From Oceanospirillum maris DSM 6286 (GTDB lineage: Bacteria; Pseudomonadota; Gammaproteobacteria; Pseudomonadales; Halomonadaceae): 64,000 bases of DNA. The notes under the pieces are model-generated. The model ran no database searches, had not been told where the DNA came from, and saw only the letters and a list, made by a program, of their open reading frames with translations. Numbering within the stretch: the first letter of the stretch is position 1; the number at the start of each line of letters is the position of its first letter. The stretch covers positions 62,001-126,000 of the forward strand of contig NZ_AUGW01000014.1 of the NCBI RefSeq assembly GCF_000422865.1, in the 5' to 3' direction. The position numbers and the translations under genes were made by a program. Below, piece after piece: positions 9,084 through 19,096 of this stretch.

Positions 9084-10769
9084 ATGACTACAAAAGCAAT
9101 GAGCTACGTAAGTGGCATTAGCGATACACCCTTAATTGGCAAGACTATTGGCGATCTGTTTGATGATACCGCCACTAAATTTCCCTGCAATGACGCTCTG
9201 ATCTCGCGCCATCAAAATTTGCGCTATACCTATCAAGAGCTTCAAGCAGAGGTTAACCGCTGCGCCAAAGCATTACTGCATATGGGGGTTAAAAAAGGTG
9301 ATCGAGTCGGCATTTGGGCACCTAACTGTGCGGAATGGTGTATCACTCAATTTGCTACCGCAAAGATGGGCGCTATTCTTGTTAATATTAATCCAAGCTA
9401 TCGTACCCATGAGCTGGAATATGCTCTGAAACAGTCTGGCGCCAGCACCTTAATCTTACAGGGTGAATTCAAAGTTTCTCATTATGTTAATATGATCTGC
9501 GAACTAGCGCCAGAGCTGCGTAATAGTATTCCTGCTGAGTTCCATTCCGATAAGCTACCTCAGCTAAAACGTGTTATCTGCCTAGAAGATGACTTAGCCA
9601 CAGAAGGCATGTGGACATGGTCTGACTTAATGTCGATGCATGACCAAGTAACGGATGCGGAACTACGCGAGCTACAATCTAGCCTGCAGTTCGATGACCC
9701 TATCAATATTCAGTACACCTCAGGGACAACCGGTGCTCCTAAAGGCGCAACCTTAAGCCATCATAATATTCTGAACAACGGCTACTTTGTTGCCCGAGGT
9801 ATGGATCTAAACGATCAAGACCGCATGGTGATTCCAGTACCGCTATACCACTGCTTTGGCATGGTGATGGGCAACTTGGGGTGTATTACCCACGGTGCGA
9901 CCATGATCTATCCCGCCGCTGGTTTTGATCCCGTTACGACTCTTCAGGCGGTTGCTGAAGAGAAGGCCACCGCACTTTACGGCGTGCCTACCATGTTTAT
10001 TGCCGAACTAGAGCACCCTGATTTCGAAAGTTTCGATTTAAGCACGCTACGCACAGGCATCATGGCAGGTTCTATCTGTCCAATCGAAGTGATGAAAAAA
10101 GTTATCGCTAAGATGCATATGAAAGATGTCACCATCTGCTATGGCATGACAGAAACCAGCCCTGTGAGCTTCCAGACCAAAATGGATGCCCCCATTGAAA
10201 AACGGGTTTCCACTGTAGGTACGATTCACCCACACCTTGAAGTCAAGCTAGTTGATCCTGAAACCGGTCATGTGGTTGAGCGCGGCGAAAAAGGTGAGCT
10301 ATGCACCCGAGGTTATAGTGTGATGCTTAGCTACTGGAATAACGAAGAAGCTACCGCCAAATCTATTGAAAATGGCTGGATGCACACCGGTGATTTAGCG
10401 GAAATGGATGAAGAGGGCTACGTTGCCATTACGGGTCGAATCAAAGATATGATCATCCGTGGCGGCGAAAATATTTACCCTCGCGAAGTTGAAGAGTTTC
10501 TTTATACCCATCCTGATGTCAGTGATGTTCAGGTAATCGGTGTACCTGATCAGAAATACGGTGAAGAAGTAATGGCTTGGGTTTCTCTGCACGAAGGTAA
10601 AGACCTTAGTGAAGACGAGATTCGTGCGTTCTGTAAAGGTAAAATCGCCCACTTTAAAGTACCGCGTTACTTTAAAATCACCCGTGATTTTCCGATGACC
10701 GTCACCGGAAAAATCCAGAAGTTTAAAATGCGTGAAATCAGTACTGAAGAGTTAGGCTTAGAAGACTAG
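9084..10769 (+). CDS. Acyl-CoA synthetase, short/medium-chain or branched-chain type (ACSF2-like)
   Basis: A 561-residue adenylate-forming ligase. The phosphate-binding motif [11 protein letters not shown] is at 211-221, the A5 motif [13 protein letters not shown] follows, and the hinge [22 protein letters not shown] and C-terminal catalytic lysine in [14 protein letters not shown] are intact. It forms acyl-CoA from a free acid, ATP and CoA. It is co-oriented with liuR, 172 bp downstream, with AAGGTGG before its ATG and no LiuR dyad of its own, so read-through from liuR is possible. In many proteobacteria a ligase of this kind is associated with leucine/isovalerate genes; branched-chain acids are a plausible but unproven substrate. 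Confidence 0.85.
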   Translation: MTTKAMSYVSGISDTPLIGKTIGDLFDDTATKFPCNDALISRHQNLRYTYQELQAEVNRCAKALLHMGVKKGDRVGIWAPNCAEWCITQFATAKMGAILVNINPSYRTHELEYALKQSGASTLILQGEFKVSHYVNMICELAPELRNSIPAEFHSDKLPQLKRVICLEDDLATEGMWTWSDLMSMHDQVTDAELRELQSSLQFDDPINIQYTSGTTGAPKGATLSHHNILNNGYFVARGMDLNDQDRMVIPVPLYHCFGMVMGNLGCITHGATMIYPAAGFDPVTTLQAVAEEKATALYGVPTMFIAELEHPDFESFDLSTLRTGIMAGSICPIEVMKKVIAKMHMKDVTICYGMTETSPVSFQTKMDAPIEKRVSTVGTIHPHLEVKLVDPETGHVVERGEKGELCTRGYSVMLSYWNNEEATAKSIENGWMHTGDLAEMDEEGYVAITGRIKDMIIRGGENIYPREVEEFLYTHPDVSDVQVIGVPDQKYGEEVMAWVSLHEGKDLSEDEIRAFCKGKIAHFKVPRYFKITRDFPMTVTGKIQKFKMREISTEELGLED

Positions 10770-10793
10770 CTTTTTAAGCGCTACCGATAAAAT

Positions 10794-10867
10794 CGGCCCT
10801 TCTATATTAAGCGCAGTTAATCGCCAGAACTGTTTAAAGCGTTGTTTAAAAGAAGGGTCGCTTTTTT
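10794..10867 (+). terminator. Possible long-loop terminator after acyl-CoA synthetase
   Basis: CGGCCCTTCT (10794-10803) can pair with AGAAGGGTCG (10851-10860), with one G-U pair, and is followed by CTTTTTT. The 47-nt loop is unusually long, so this is a candidate only. Confidence 0.4.
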
Positions 10868-10953
10868 GGCTTTTAATGGCCGATGAACTTTCAATAGTCG
10901 AATATATTGTCAAAGGTCGACAGTAGTGAAAAACACAAGGGAGTCATATTCGA

Positions 10954-11829
10954 ATGACCGATATCGCACAGCATTATCAAGAAAGCCCAGCACAGGATTG
11001 CCTTGACCACGCCTTATGGCAAAAAATCACCAATAGCTTAACAGATGCCTCTATTGATTTATCTAAACTAACGGCAGACTTACTCGCCCCTATTGATCAA
11101 CTGCATATAGGCGGACGAAAAGCGACCCAAAACCTATTACAACGGGCAGAATTACCCTCACAAAGCCATGTACTAGAAATTGGTGCAGGCTTGGGTGGTA
11201 CCGCTCGTCTTATCGCAGATCAGCTAAAAAAACAGAGCAACTGTCACATCACTGCTGTCGATATCACTTCAAGCTTCACTTTCGCTTGCCAGCAGATCAA
11301 TAACCTCATGAACTATCAGAATATTCACTCTATCTGCGGGGATGCCTGCCTGCCACATGTTGCCGCTGCCAGCCAAGATGTGATCATTAGTCAGCACACT
11401 CTAATGAATATCCCAGATAAAGTATCACTACTTAACACACTGTTTAATAGCTTAAAGCCTAACGGCAAGCTATTACTGCACGAGGTGATCGCTGGGGATA
11501 ATTTAGAAGCTCTCGCCTTACCCGTTCCGTGGGCATCCCAACCGGAGCACAGCGACCTACCTCAACAACAAGCCCTTATTGCATTGTTAGAGCAAGCAGG
11601 TTTTACTTTAGCAAGCATACACAATGTGAGCGAAGATGCTCTAGCATGGCGCAATAAGCATACCCAAAGGGAGGCAGGGCAAAGCGATCAAGGAAAAACC
11701 CAGCAAAAATCCCCCCTAAATCCCAAGCTGATTTTTGGTGAGCGATTTATCCAGATGGGTAAAAACGTAATGGCCAACCTCGCCACGGATAAAGTACGGG
11801 TCGTTGAGGCTATTTTTATCAAAAAATAG
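10954..11829 (+). CDS. SAM-dependent methyltransferase of unknown substrate
   Basis: A 291-residue class I methyltransferase. Motif I is VLEIGAGLGGTARLIADQL (about residues 70-90), followed by a motif II/III-like ITAVDITSSFTFACQQINNL and a post-motif LLLHEVIAGDN. The fold resembles the ubiE/coq5 and sarcosine/dimethylglycine methyltransferase type. The C-terminal part has a low-complexity polar segment (QREAGQSDQGKTQQKSPL). Both neighbours are separate transcription units, so context gives no function. Start is uncertain: AAGGGAG lies rather far (about 11 bases) from the ATG. Confidence 0.75.
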   Translation: MTDIAQHYQESPAQDCLDHALWQKITNSLTDASIDLSKLTADLLAPIDQLHIGGRKATQNLLQRAELPSQSHVLEIGAGLGGTARLIADQLKKQSNCHITAVDITSSFTFACQQINNLMNYQNIHSICGDACLPHVAAASQDVIISQHTLMNIPDKVSLLNTLFNSLKPNGKLLLHEVIAGDNLEALALPVPWASQPEHSDLPQQQALIALLEQAGFTLASIHNVSEDALAWRNKHTQREAGQSDQGKTQQKSPLNPKLIFGERFIQMGKNVMANLATDKVRVVEAIFIKK

Positions 11830-12141
11830 CACTCTAAGAATCCCCTCGAAAATCCAAAAAAAGCCACCTTGTTTGAGGTGAATCAACGCTTTGTCAGCCC
11901 GCTTATCTGCGATATCCCCCTGCCCAGCAAAAGACTATCAATACTGTTATAAATAAGTCGTAGAAATATCTAAAACCCCTTAAAAATGCTGGTCTTAGTT
12001 AAATAGTTTCAATAACATATTCCTAATATCAAATAGGCCGATAGAGCTACCGCGGCTTAGCATCAACAGGAGTTGATGCCCTAATGGATTTACACATCAG
12101 AAAATAATAATTAAAAGTAACACCCAAGGAGATAAGCCACT
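11830..12141. other. Leader and promoter region of the first chemoreceptor gene
   Basis: These 312 bases contain GCCGATAG (12037-12044), which matches the -10 element of flagellar sigma-28 promoters, but no TAAA -35 at the right distance. They also hold a perfect stem-loop, GCATCAAC-AGGA-GTTGATGC (12060-12079), and AAGGAG 12 bases before the ATG. No small gene is evident. Confidence 0.4.
12060..12079 (+). promoter_or_regulatory. 8-bp stem-loop in the leader of the chemoreceptor gene
   Basis: GCATCAAC (12060-12067) and GTTGATGC (12072-12079) are perfect inverted repeats around AGGA. There is no following T-run, so it is not a terminator. It could be an mRNA leader hairpin or a protein-binding dyad. 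Confidence 0.4.
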
Positions 12142-14097
12142 ATGAGCGCCCAAGGAATGTCTATTCGTTCTGCGTCAGGAACCCCATTACTAACCCAAAT
12201 GCTTCTCACGGTTATGCTTCCCATTATTGTTTTAATGGTTGGCCTAACCTTCTGGATTTATAGTGAGATCAAAGATGAAACCTCTGAAATCATGCTGCAT
12301 TCAGGCGCTCAAGTTGTAGAGGGCCATGCTGCAGAGGTTAGTGCCATTCTCGCCGGATTACAGGAAGAAGTGGCCATGCTAGCGTCAACCCCGATGCTCA
12401 TCTCTAATCGAAGAGACCAGGCGCTAGAAACATGGTTTAGGGGTAATTTATCTCAAATGAAGCTGGCGGAGATGATTTTCTTTGTGGATACTCGCTCACA
12501 GGCAACGTTTATGTCCAAGAACGGCAAAATGGGGGTTGCCGATCTTAGTCAGCGCCAATATGTAAAAGATCTGCTCAGCGGCAAAGTATCCAGTGTTTTA
12601 ACCAATCCAATTGTATCCAAAACAACAAACAATCCTATATCGGTAGTGGCAAGGTCAATTAAAAACGACCAAGGCGATGTGATTGGTATTTTAGCCATTA
12701 CCATCACCTTGGAAGTACTCAGTCAAATTACGGTCAACACTGAGCTAACGGACAACAGCTATGCTTGGATTGTCGATGGTACAGGGCTTATTGTCGCCCA
12801 TCCCTCTGAAAAAGCCCGAATGACAGTCAACGTCACCAATGCAGATAAAGATGGTTTTACGGGCTTAGATGCCCATGGAAAACGCATGGTTGCAGGGGAA
12901 AGCGGCACTGGTGAAATTCTGAACATTCAGGGCGAACCTGCCACGATGATTTTCTCACAGATCAAAAACACACCAAGCTGGACGTTTGGTGTATCCGTAC
13001 CGACAAAAGAGCTTTATGCCAGTGCCAACCGTTTATCCAGTCTGCTCGTTCTTATTATGCTGGGCGGGCTCATCATTATTGTTGCCCTAGTTGTTATGGC
13101 AAGCATATCCCTAGCTAAGCCTATTGCAAAACTAGCCACCGCAATGGAGGTCGTCAGTAGCAACGACAGTGGTATCAGCGCGCGACTAGAAGCCTCTGGC
13201 CCCCGTGAGATCCAAGCGGTAACCAACAGTTTCAACCGCTTTATGGAAAAGTTAAGTGTATCCGTTGACCGTATTATTGGGGTTGCAGGGGAGCTATCCC
13301 AAGCTTCAAAAGCACTAGAGAACACCGGCAGCACACTAGGCAAGCAAGTAACCACTCAGTCTCAAGAGATGGATCAGGTCGCCTCCGCCGCTAACCAACT
13401 GACGGCCACCTTTGAAGAAGTTGCCCATAATGCACAACTGGCCTCAGATGAAAGCGTACGCGTTAAAGAACAAGCAAACAAAGGCCATATCGCATTAGTT
13501 GAGAACCAAAAGCAGATCACGTCTCTGTCTACTCGAATTAGCGGTGCGGCAGAAGAGCTGAAGCAACTGCATCAATCGAGCGAACAGATTGGCGAAGTAC
13601 TCGATAGCATTACCGGCATTGCTGAACAAACCAACTTGCTAGCGCTTAACGCTGCCATTGAAGCAGCACGGGCTGGCGAACACGGCCGTGGTTTTGCGGT
13701 CGTTGCTGATGAAGTCCGCACCCTATCGGAACAAACCCGTCACTCAACGGAAAAAACTCAAGTGGTGATCCAAGAACTGCGCGGATTAATCACCCACGCC
13801 ATTAGCACCATGGATGATGGTGCAAAAGAAGCCGTCGATACGGTAGAGCGTTCGCAGCAAGCGGAGCAAGCACTAACAGATATCCAAGGGTCGGTTGCGA
13901 ATCTAGAGCAGATGAACCTACAAATTGCCAGTGCCACAGAGGAGCAGCAAGCGACAATGGAGGAAGTGAACAATAACATCCGCCATTTGGCCGAAGCCGT
14001 TGCGGTATTACAGGAAGAGACCGCTCAAATCACGCAACAGAGCGCCTCAATGGCCAATGCAGGTCAAGAGATGGAGCATGTGGCACAGGCTATTTAA
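12142..14097 (+). CDS. Methyl-accepting chemotaxis protein with periplasmic dCache-type sensor
   Basis: A 651-residue chemoreceptor: transmembrane helix at about 18-42, periplasmic double-Cache domain about 45-290, second helix about 297-320, HAMP about 321-375, then a long cytoplasmic coiled coil. Its signalling tip reads [20 protein letters not shown], then [18 protein letters not shown]. The distal Cache pocket reads [16 protein letters not shown], without the RxWY motif of amino-acid receptors, so its ligand class differs from that of the receptor at 45735. No C-terminal CheR/CheB docking pentapeptide is seen. It is a single-gene unit ended by a clear terminator. Confidence 0.95.
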   Translation: MSAQGMSIRSASGTPLLTQMLLTVMLPIIVLMVGLTFWIYSEIKDETSEIMLHSGAQVVEGHAAEVSAILAGLQEEVAMLASTPMLISNRRDQALETWFRGNLSQMKLAEMIFFVDTRSQATFMSKNGKMGVADLSQRQYVKDLLSGKVSSVLTNPIVSKTTNNPISVVARSIKNDQGDVIGILAITITLEVLSQITVNTELTDNSYAWIVDGTGLIVAHPSEKARMTVNVTNADKDGFTGLDAHGKRMVAGESGTGEILNIQGEPATMIFSQIKNTPSWTFGVSVPTKELYASANRLSSLLVLIMLGGLIIIVALVVMASISLAKPIAKLATAMEVVSSNDSGISARLEASGPREIQAVTNSFNRFMEKLSVSVDRIIGVAGELSQASKALENTGSTLGKQVTTQSQEMDQVASAANQLTATFEEVAHNAQLASDESVRVKEQANKGHIALVENQKQITSLSTRISGAAEELKQLHQSSEQIGEVLDSITGIAEQTNLLALNAAIEAARAGEHGRGFAVVADEVRTLSEQTRHSTEKTQVVIQELRGLITHAISTMDDGAKEAVDTVERSQQAEQALTDIQGSVANLEQMNLQIASATEEQQATMEEVNNNIRHLAEAVAVLQEETAQITQQSASMANAGQEMEHVAQAI

Positions 14098-14100
14098 AGC

Positions 14101-14122
14101 AAAAGCCCCGCAAGGGGCTTTT
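14101..14122. terminator. Bidirectional terminator between chemoreceptor and rsuA
   Basis: AAAAGCCCC-GCAA-GGGGCTTTT, a perfect 9-bp stem with A-run before and T-run after the GC core. It lies 4 bases after the chemoreceptor stop and 54 bases beyond the rsuA stop on the other strand, so it can serve both convergent genes. Confidence 0.9.
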
Positions 14123-14175
14123 AGCACCAATACTGATGAATCAGCATTTATAAAAAATCGACACGCCGTATCGGC

Positions 14176-14865
14176 TTAGCTTGAAAACGACAGCACTTCA
14201 TCCTCTGTTAAAGCACGCCACTGCCCTACATCAATATCTAAATTTATTTTACCGATTTTCTCACGATGCAAAGACACCACACGGTTCCCCACCGCTGCGA
14301 ACATGCGTTTTACCTGATGAAATCGCCCTTCCGTGATCGTCAACAGCACCTCCGTTGGCGTCACTATTTGCAACCGAGCAGGCAAGGTTAGCTGATCTTC
14401 ACCCTGTAATGACAGTCCCCGCTTAAATCTATCCGCCACATCGTCAGCAATAGGTTGCGATAACCCTACCCGGTAGACTTTCTCACACCGTTGGTCAGGC
14501 CGGATAATATCAAACGACCAACGCCCATCATCCGTTATCAAAACCAAGCCGGTGGTATCAGCATCCAAGCGGCCTGCAATATGCAACTCATCCGTGCGCT
14601 CCAGATCAAGACACCGGAACACCGAAGGGTACGCTTCATCAATATTAGAGCAAACCGTACCAGCGGGTTTATGCAAAAGAATATAGCGAAAAGGCCGAGG
14701 CGCCAGAACCACTCCATCCTGAGTGATGCGGTTACTCTCATGCACCTGAGTTCTTTCCTTAACAACCGCCTCACCATTAACCTTCACGCGCCCAGCATTA
14801 ATCTGTGCTGTCGCTTCAGAGCGTGTTAACGCAGTACTTTTACAAACAAACTTATCGAGACGCAT
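14176..14865 (-). CDS. rsuA: 16S rRNA pseudouridine(516) synthase
   Basis: A 229-residue pseudouridine synthase. The N-terminal S4 RNA-binding domain (residues 1-50, MRLDKFVCKSTALTRSEATA) precedes the RsuA/RluB catalytic domain, with GRLDADTTGLVLITDDG at 98-114 and catalytic aspartate D101. Length fits RsuA (about 231) rather than the longer RluB or RluF. It isomerises U516 of 16S rRNA to pseudouridine. It is a lone housekeeping gene between a chemoreceptor and the leucine operon. The Shine-Dalgarno is weak. Confidence 0.92.
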   Translation of the reverse strand: MRLDKFVCKSTALTRSEATAQINAGRVKVNGEAVVKERTQVHESNRITQDGVVLAPRPFRYILLHKPAGTVCSNIDEAYPSVFRCLDLERTDELHIAGRLDADTTGLVLITDDGRWSFDIIRPDQRCEKVYRVGLSQPIADDVADRFKRGLSLQGEDQLTLPARLQIVTPTEVLLTITEGRFHQVKRMFAAVGNRVVSLHREKIGKINLDIDVGQWRALTEDEVLSFSS

Positions 14866-15261
14866 ATTTAAGCAACATTGTTCGGGAGGTTTTTCTACAG
14901 CCTCGTTACCCTATTTTATTTAGAATACCAACCACTATCAGGGATAAAAAAACCGCGCGCCTGTGCTCTTAAAAACAATGGGCAATCACGGCTTCCATAA
15001 TGCATTGATTTTGCAGCTTATCTAATTTGCTTAATCAGGTAAACCGAGCATTAAGTCAGACAAAGCGAGCCAGCTTACTGGCCATCACTGCGTATCTATA
15101 TCCCTCTTATCAAACGTCTATTAAAATTTTCCCTTTACGTTAACGTCAACTTAGATTAAATTTACCTTATCTGATTATTTTAGTGCCGGTGACTTTCACC
15201 ATCCACAATGCGAAACACCGGCCACGAGACAACAACAAATAAAGAAGAAAGGGGCATCACC
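14866..15261. other. Promoter region of the liuABCDE operon
   Basis: These 396 bases lie between the divergent starts of rsuA and liuA. They contain the LiuR dyad at 15134-15149 and a purine-rich ribosome site at 15245-15254. An ATG at 15208 is in frame with liuA but has no ribosome site and would add 18 residues not expected in the family. Confidence 0.6.
15134..15149. promoter_or_regulatory. LiuR operator upstream of liuABCDE
   Basis: TTTACGTTAACGTCAA, 16 bp identical to the site at 26838-26853 upstream of aacS and differing from the perfect dyad at 8433 by two bases. It lies 112 bp before the chosen liuA start. Confidence 0.88.
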
Positions 15262-16431
15262 ATGAAAACCATTTACAAAGAATTCAACTTTGATCTTGGC
15301 GAGACCTACGACATGCTGCGCGAGCAGGTAAACCGTTTCGCAACAGAAGAGATCGCACCTCGCGCTGAGCAAATTGATATCGACAACGAGTTTCCTGCGG
15401 ACTTATGGCGCAAATTCGGTGATATGGGTTTATTGGGTATTACTGTCCCTGAAGAGTTTGGCGGTTCTGATATGGGCTATTTGGCTCATGTTATCGCGAT
15501 GGAAGAGATCTCCCGTGCCTCTGCCTCTGTAGGCCTGTCCTATGGCGCGCACTCTAACCTGTGTGTTAACCAAATCAAAATTAACGGTAATCAAGCGCAG
15601 AAAGAAAAGTACTTGCCTAAGCTGGTTTCCGGTGAGCATATTGGTGCGCTGGCGATGTCTGAGCCAGGTGCCGGTTCTGATGTGGTTAGCATGAAGCTGC
15701 GGGCTGATAAAAAAGGCGACCGTTATATTCTAAACGGCAACAAAATGTGGATCACCAATGGCCCTGACGCCAACACTTATGTGATCTATGCCAAAACCGA
15801 TACCTCTGCTGGTTCCAAAGGTATTACCGCTTTTATCGTTGAGCGTGATTTCCCTGGTTTTAGCCGTCATCAGAAGTTAGACAAACTGGGAATGCGCGGT
15901 TCTAACACCTGTGAATTGGTTTTTGTTGACTGTGAAGTACCAGAAGAAAACGTATTGGGCGAAGTCGGCAAAGGCGTTCGCGTATTGATGAGCGGCCTAG
16001 ACTACGAACGTACGGTTCTAACCGGTGGCCCTACAGGCATTATGCAAGCGGCGATGGATGTTGTGGTGCCTTACCTACATGACCGCCAGCAGTTTGGTCA
16101 GTCCATCGGTGAGTTCCAGTTGGTTCAAGGTAAAGTGGCGGATATGTACACCACGATGAATGCCTGTAAATCTTACCTCTATGCGGTTGCCCGTGCCTGT
16201 GATCGCGGTGAAACCAGCCGTAAAGATGCTGCCGGTGTCATTCTTTATTGTGCAGAGAAAGCCACCCAAGTGGCACTGGATTCTATTCAGCTGCTGGGCG
16301 GTAACGGTTATATCAATGAGTTCCCTACTGGTCGTTTACTGCGCGATGCCAAGCTGTATGAAATTGGTGCCGGTACGTCGGAAGTGCGTCGTATGCTGAT
16401 TGGCCGTGAAATCTTTATGGAATCGAAATAA
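15262..16431 (+). CDS. liuA: Isovaleryl-CoA dehydrogenase
   Basis: A 389-residue acyl-CoA dehydrogenase that oxidises isovaleryl-CoA to 3-methylcrotonyl-CoA, giving electrons to ETF. The C-terminal position that holds the catalytic Glu in short-chain enzymes reads [13 protein letters not shown], without it. Instead E249 in [10 protein letters not shown] is available, the helix-G location known for isovaleryl-CoA dehydrogenase. That makes the substrate call firm. The start at 15262 ([13 protein letters not shown]) has GAAAGGGG upstream and gives the usual family length. First gene of liuABCDE. The following 230-bp gap to liuB is highly structured (see hairpins at 16458 and 16584). Confidence 0.96.
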   Translation: MKTIYKEFNFDLGETYDMLREQVNRFATEEIAPRAEQIDIDNEFPADLWRKFGDMGLLGITVPEEFGGSDMGYLAHVIAMEEISRASASVGLSYGAHSNLCVNQIKINGNQAQKEKYLPKLVSGEHIGALAMSEPGAGSDVVSMKLRADKKGDRYILNGNKMWITNGPDANTYVIYAKTDTSAGSKGITAFIVERDFPGFSRHQKLDKLGMRGSNTCELVFVDCEVPEENVLGEVGKGVRVLMSGLDYERTVLTGGPTGIMQAAMDVVVPYLHDRQQFGQSIGEFQLVQGKVADMYTTMNACKSYLYAVARACDRGETSRKDAAGVILYCAEKATQVALDSIQLLGGNGYINEFPTGRLLRDAKLYEIGAGTSEVRRMLIGREIFMESK

Positions 16432-16457
16432 GCGATTCATTAAAGGATAGTCTTTCT

Positions 16458-16479
16458 GCGGGCTGATAAACCAGCCCGC
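16458..16479 (+). terminator. GC-rich hairpin after liuA
   Basis: GCGGGCTG-ATAAAC-CAGCCCGC is a perfect 8-bp stem 26 bases after the liuA stop, followed only by GTTTC. With such a short T-run it may attenuate or act as an mRNA 3'-end stabiliser rather than stop transcription. Confidence 0.5.
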
Positions 16480-16583
16480 GTTTCTGAATACCCAACCCTA
16501 TTTCCGATCTTACTCTTTTTAATACACATTTTAATACAAGCCCTTTTTATAGACAGTGGGCGAGTAAGACTCGGGCGCAGGTC

Positions 16584-16638
16584 TGGTAAGGCAGATTGAC
16601 TCCCCCCCCTGCACGACGATGGTCAGTCTGTCTTACCA
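16584..16638 (+). promoter_or_regulatory. 18-bp stem-loop with C8 loop in the liuB leader
   Basis: T-GGTAAGGCAGATTGACT (16584-16601) pairs with GGTCAGTCTGTCTTACC-A (16621-16638) through all 18 positions as RNA, three of them G-U. The 19-nt loop starts with eight consecutive C. It ends 12 bases before the liuB Shine-Dalgarno. Smaller hairpins (CGAG-TAAGA-CTCG at 16561-16573, and 16458-16479) precede it. It could be an RNA regulatory leader, a processing site or a small palindromic repeat element. Confidence 0.6.
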
Positions 16639-16661
16639 ACTTATATTATCGGGAGCTAGCC

Positions 16662-18269
16662 ATGGCGGTTATCAAAAGTAAGATCAATACCCGCTCAGAA
16701 GAGTTTCAGGCCAACTGCAGCAATATCAAACGTCTGGTACAAGATCTTCGTGACCAATTAACAAAGATTAAGCAAGGTGGCGGTGAAGCCGCTCAGAAAA
16801 AACATCTAGACCGAGGTAAGCTGCTGCCTCGGGATCGTATTAATACGCTGCTAGATGAGGGCGCTCCCTTTATGGAGCTGTCGCAACTGGCCGGTTTAAA
16901 CGTGTATAAAGACTACGTTCCTTCAGCGGGTATTATTACCGGTATCGGTCGTGTTAGCGGCCAAGAATGTATGATTATCGCTAACGATGCGACGACCAAG
17001 GGCGGTACTTATTACCCTCTAACGGTGAAAAAACATTTACGGGCTCAGGAAATTGCGGATAAAAACCACCTGACCTGTATCTACCTAGTGGATTCCGGCG
17101 GTGCTAACCTGCCCAATCAAGATGAAGTATTCCCAGACCGGGATCACTTTGGCCGTATTTTCTACAATCAGGCCAATATGTCTGCCAAGGGTATTCCACA
17201 GATTGCGGTTGTGATGGGCTCCTGTACCGCTGGCGGTGCTTATGTACCAGCCATGGCGGATGAGTCTATTATTGTCCGCGAGCAAGGTACTATTTTCTTA
17301 GCAGGCCCACCGCTAGTTAAAGCAGCCACCGGCGAAGTGATCACCGCAGAAGACCTAGGCGGTGCAGATGTGCACTGTAGAACCTCTGGTGTTGCTGATC
17401 ACTATGCGATGAACGATCAACATGCCCTGCAGATCGCCCGCCAATGTGTCTCGCGACTGAACCCAAGCAAGAAGACAGAGCTGGATATTCAACCGTCTCG
17501 GCCACCACTGTATGACCCGAAAGAGATCTACGGCATTGTGTCTGAAGATCTACGCAAGCCCTACGATGTACGTGAAGTGATCGCCCGTACTGTCGATGGC
17601 TCAGAATTTGACGAATTTAAACAGTTGTACGGCACAACCCTGGTCACCGGTTTTGCCCGCATCCACGGCTATCCCGTAGGTATTGTGGCGAACAACGGCG
17701 TACTTTTCTCTGAAGCCGCCCTTAAAGGCGCACACTTTATTGAACTCTGTGCCCAGCGCAATATTCCTCTGGTCTTCCTGCAAAATATCACCGGCTTTAT
17801 GGTGGGCGGTAAATACGAGTCCGAAGGTATCGCCAAAAACGGTGCCAAGATGGTAACGGCTGTGGCTTGTGCCAAAGTACCCAAATTTACCGTATTAATC
17901 GGCGGTAGTTTCGGGGCAGGTAACTACGGCATGTGCGGTCGCTCTTATGATCCTAATCTGATGTGGATGTGGCCTAACGCTCGAATTTCAGTGATGGGTG
18001 GCGAGCAAGCCGCTGGCGTATTGGCCCAAGTGAAACGGGACAATATGGAGCGTAAAGGTGAGAGCTGGGCTATTGATGATGAAGCAGCCTTCAAGAAGCC
18101 CATTGTCGATCAGTATGAGCACCAAGGTCATCCTTACTATGCCAGCGCCCGCCTATGGGATGATGGCGTAATTGATCCGGCTCAAACCCGTGATGTACTG
18201 GGACTTGCGATCTCTGCCGCCTTGAATGCACCTATACGTGAGACGCGCTTTGGCGTGTTCCGTATGTAA
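16662..18269 (+). CDS. liuB: 3-methylcrotonyl-CoA carboxylase, beta (carboxyltransferase) subunit
   Basis: A 535-residue carboxyltransferase that moves CO2 from carboxybiotin (on LiuD) to 3-methylcrotonyl-CoA, forming 3-methylglutaconyl-CoA. The N-half has the crotonase-like segment [20 protein letters not shown], typical of MccB, and the C-half has [20 protein letters not shown] and [14 protein letters not shown]. The start at 16662 ([14 protein letters not shown]) has GGGAG ten bases upstream and yields the family length. The open frame extends 22 codons further upstream from a TTG, but those would be read through the leader hairpin. A 14-base gap links it to liuC. Confidence 0.96.
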   Translation: MAVIKSKINTRSEEFQANCSNIKRLVQDLRDQLTKIKQGGGEAAQKKHLDRGKLLPRDRINTLLDEGAPFMELSQLAGLNVYKDYVPSAGIITGIGRVSGQECMIIANDATTKGGTYYPLTVKKHLRAQEIADKNHLTCIYLVDSGGANLPNQDEVFPDRDHFGRIFYNQANMSAKGIPQIAVVMGSCTAGGAYVPAMADESIIVREQGTIFLAGPPLVKAATGEVITAEDLGGADVHCRTSGVADHYAMNDQHALQIARQCVSRLNPSKKTELDIQPSRPPLYDPKEIYGIVSEDLRKPYDVREVIARTVDGSEFDEFKQLYGTTLVTGFARIHGYPVGIVANNGVLFSEAALKGAHFIELCAQRNIPLVFLQNITGFMVGGKYESEGIAKNGAKMVTAVACAKVPKFTVLIGGSFGAGNYGMCGRSYDPNLMWMWPNARISVMGGEQAAGVLAQVKRDNMERKGESWAIDDEAAFKKPIVDQYEHQGHPYYASARLWDDGVIDPAQTRDVLGLAISAALNAPIRETRFGVFRM

Positions 18270-18283
18270 TCGGAGACAACCAG

Positions 18284-19075
18284 ATGACAGATCAACAAGT
18301 ACTGTGCGAGATCTCCGATCAAGGTGTGGCTTCGGTTATTCTAAATCGTCCTGAAGTACACAACGCCTTTGATGATAAGTTAATCGCTGAAATATTGACG
18401 ATACTGGATAGCCTTAATGCTAATGATGCCGTGCGTGTGGTTATTCTGCGCTCTAATGGTAAGTCGTTTTCTGCCGGTGCTGATCTAGGCTGGATGAAGC
18501 GGATGGCCCAGTATAGCTTAGAGGACAACTTCAACGATGCCGGTGAGCTAGCCCGCCTAATGCACACCCTCAACAACCTGAACAAGCCGACTATTGCGAT
18601 GGTTCAGGGTGCCGCCTATGGTGGTGCTGTGGGTCTTGCGGCCTGCTGTGATATCTGTATCGCCAGTGAAAAAGCGCGTTTCTGCCTGAGCGAAGTTAAA
18701 ATCGGCCTCTCACCGGCGGTTATTAGTCCCTTTGTGGTGGCTGCCATAGGCGAACGGGCCGCACGGCGCTATTTCCTCACCGCTGAGGTCTTTGATGGCG
18801 CTGAAGCCGTACAGTTGGGCCTTGCCCATCAAATGGTCAGCCATGATGAACTCGAAAACGCCGTGTCTGAGATGACGCAAAAACTGCTAGCCAATAGCCC
18901 CCAAAGTGTTCGTCGCAGTAAAGAATTGATCGCTCGTGTGGCTAAAGGCCCGATCGATCAAGAGATGATCGAATACACCCAACGCCTGATCGCTGAAATC
19001 CGTGTGTCTGAGGAAGGTCAGGAAGGTTTGAGTGCCTTTTTTGAAAAGCGCGCTCCGGGCTGGCGTCGAGACTGA
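18284..19075 (+). CDS. liuC: Methylglutaconyl-CoA hydratase
   Basis: A 263-residue crotonase placed between the two carboxylase subunit genes, as in other liu operons. It hydrates 3-methylglutaconyl-CoA to HMG-CoA. Key segments are SFSAGADLGWMKRM (CoA binding), QGAAYGGAVGLAACCDICIA (oxyanion hole) and CLSEVKIGLSPAVISPFV. The last replaces the PGAGGTQ of ordinary hydratases and is typical of methylglutaconyl-CoA hydratases. GGAGACAACCAG precedes the ATG. Gaps of 14 and 21 bases to its neighbours support one transcript. Confidence 0.95.
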   Translation: MTDQQVLCEISDQGVASVILNRPEVHNAFDDKLIAEILTILDSLNANDAVRVVILRSNGKSFSAGADLGWMKRMAQYSLEDNFNDAGELARLMHTLNNLNKPTIAMVQGAAYGGAVGLAACCDICIASEKARFCLSEVKIGLSPAVISPFVVAAIGERAARRYFLTAEVFDGAEAVQLGLAHQMVSHDELENAVSEMTQKLLANSPQSVRRSKELIARVAKGPIDQEMIEYTQRLIAEIRVSEEGQEGLSAFFEKRAPGWRRD

Positions 19076-19096
19076 GATAGAGCTGGAGATAACACC

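Noticed and set aside
11856-11890. Minus-strand terminator-like hairpin (CACCT/AGGTG with T-run)
   Set aside because: No minus-strand gene ends there, and the stem is only five pairs.
12037-12044. Sigma-28 promoter before the first chemoreceptor
   Set aside because: The -10 match GCCGATAG is good, but no TAAA -35 lies at the required spacing, so I do not list it as a promoter.
16596-16661. Upstream extension of liuB from a TTG
   Set aside because: It would run through the leader hairpin and add 22 residues absent from the family, while ATG 16662 has a good ribosome site.
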